This document shows positions 5,617 through 5,845 of a stretch of 5,845 bases of DNA, piece after piece. Below the pieces are notes generated by a model. The model made no database searches, had not been told where the DNA came from, and worked only from the letters and a program-made list of their open reading frames with translations. Location: NCBI GenBank assembly GCA_026000755.1, contig BNZC01000045.1, positions 1-5,845 on the forward strand. Direction: 5' to 3'. Every line of letters starts with the position of its first letter. Within the stretch, counting starts at the first letter, position 1. This DNA comes from Clostridia bacterium (GTDB taxonomy: Bacteria; Bacillota; Clostridia; Lachnospirales; Lachnospiraceae). The position numbers were made by a program, and so were the translations under genes.

Positions 5617-5720
5617 GTGGAGTCCTTGCATGGGAAAATGAAATCTGTCGGAACGAATGAGTCGCCGGAGGAATTTTCCCAAACGATTCGAGTGGAAGCC
5701 TTACATGGGAAAATGAAATC
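5617..5720 (+). repeat. Imperfect 29-nt direct repeat spaced 75 nt apart, duplicating RecG motif IV
   Basis: The 29-nt segment at 5617-5645 recurs at 5692-5720 with three differences. It encodes VESLHGKMKS and VEALHGKMKS. The offset of 75 nt keeps the frame and adds 25 residues between the two copies. RecG proteins normally have one LHGxM segment (motif IV region), followed directly by a helix like SSQKNKLMEEF, which here follows the second copy. Confidence 0.75.
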
Positions 5721-5845
5721 CTCGCAGAAAAACAAGTTGATGGAGGAATTTGCCCGAAATGAAATTCAAGTGTTAGTATCCACCACCGTTATTGAGGTGG
5801 GTATTAATGTGCCAAATGCCACAGTCATGCTCATTGAGGATGCAC

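Larger units (their letters stand above)
3996..5845 (+). pseudogene. recG: ATP-dependent DNA helicase RecG, frameshifted and 3' partial
   Basis: RecG is a monomeric superfamily 2 helicase that remodels stalled replication forks and Holliday junctions. The ATG at 3996 follows GAGGAG (3981-3986). The N-terminus, IGTLKGIGPKTEKLFHSLGV then LGDILLNYPRGYE, is typical. Reading stays in this frame to a run of ten C (4207-4216). It must then move one base forward to continue LTILNLKEGSDTL, FSMPYLK and onward; unshifted reading ends at TAA 4260-4262. Nine C would restore one frame. Later motifs are present: Walker A GDVGSGKT (4954-4977), motif Ia APTEVLAVQH, DEQHRFG (from 5263), SATPIPRTLA, and motif V STTVIEVGINVPNATVM. 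Oddities are PARRLPIKN where PAGR is usual, an Asp/Ala repeat, and a 25-residue partial duplication before SSQKNKLMEEF. The C-terminus, including motif VI, lies beyond the window. The frameshift may be real, phase-variable or a sequencing error. Confidence 0.9.

Noticed and set aside
1..5845. CRISPR array, tRNA or rRNA gene
   Set aside because: No regularly spaced repeats, tRNA cloverleaf or rRNA segments were seen on either strand.

Overview
The window looks like a chromosomal segment of a low-to-medium GC Firmicute of class Clostridia, perhaps a Lachnospiraceae-like anaerobe. This rests on the core gene order, an Asp23/Gls24 protein (YloU type), then a FakA/YloV-type fatty acid kinase, then recG. 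It also rests on the strong GGAGG-type ribosome binding sites and the overall protein similarity. The genus cannot be named from this sequence.

Left part (1-1420) is accessory DNA. A leader with several inverted repeats (about 50-190) precedes a PIN-domain nuclease gene (212-703). A 63-residue protein (690-881) overlaps its end, in the manner of a toxin-antitoxin pair, although the small protein is not a recognised antitoxin. A decayed IS3-family transposase lies on the minus strand (about 1020-1360). It still has its promoter and ribosome binding site, but it carries a frameshift in an A9 tract, an internal deletion and a lost 3' end. On the plus strand the same start region reads as a hairpin followed by nine T, which could end transcription from the PIN cassette.

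Middle part (1540-3753) is a housekeeping operon. A TATAAT box is followed by a leader of about 130 nt that folds on paper into a closed multi-branched structure (1559-1648). Then come the Asp23/Gls24 gene (1689-2045) and the complete fakA/yloV gene (2059-3753), 13 nt apart.

Right part (3752-5845) holds the most unusual material. The yloV-recG junction carries a non-coding inverted-repeat element with 34-nt core arms (3774-3807 and 3905-3938) and weaker outer extensions. The sequence GGAGAAA(A)CAGTCTAT occurs at its left edge and again at the recG ribosome binding site. recG (3996 to beyond the window end) is recognisable over all visible helicase motifs, but a run of ten C (4207-4216) shifts its frame by one base. 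The gene also holds a 38-nt inverted repeat, a GCAGATGCC tandem repeat and a 75-nt partial duplication around motif IV. The window ends inside recG.

I found no clear new defence or enzymatic system. The best candidates for undescribed biology are the structured leader before the Asp23 gene, the inverted-repeat element before recG, and the PIN cassette with its small overlapping partner.
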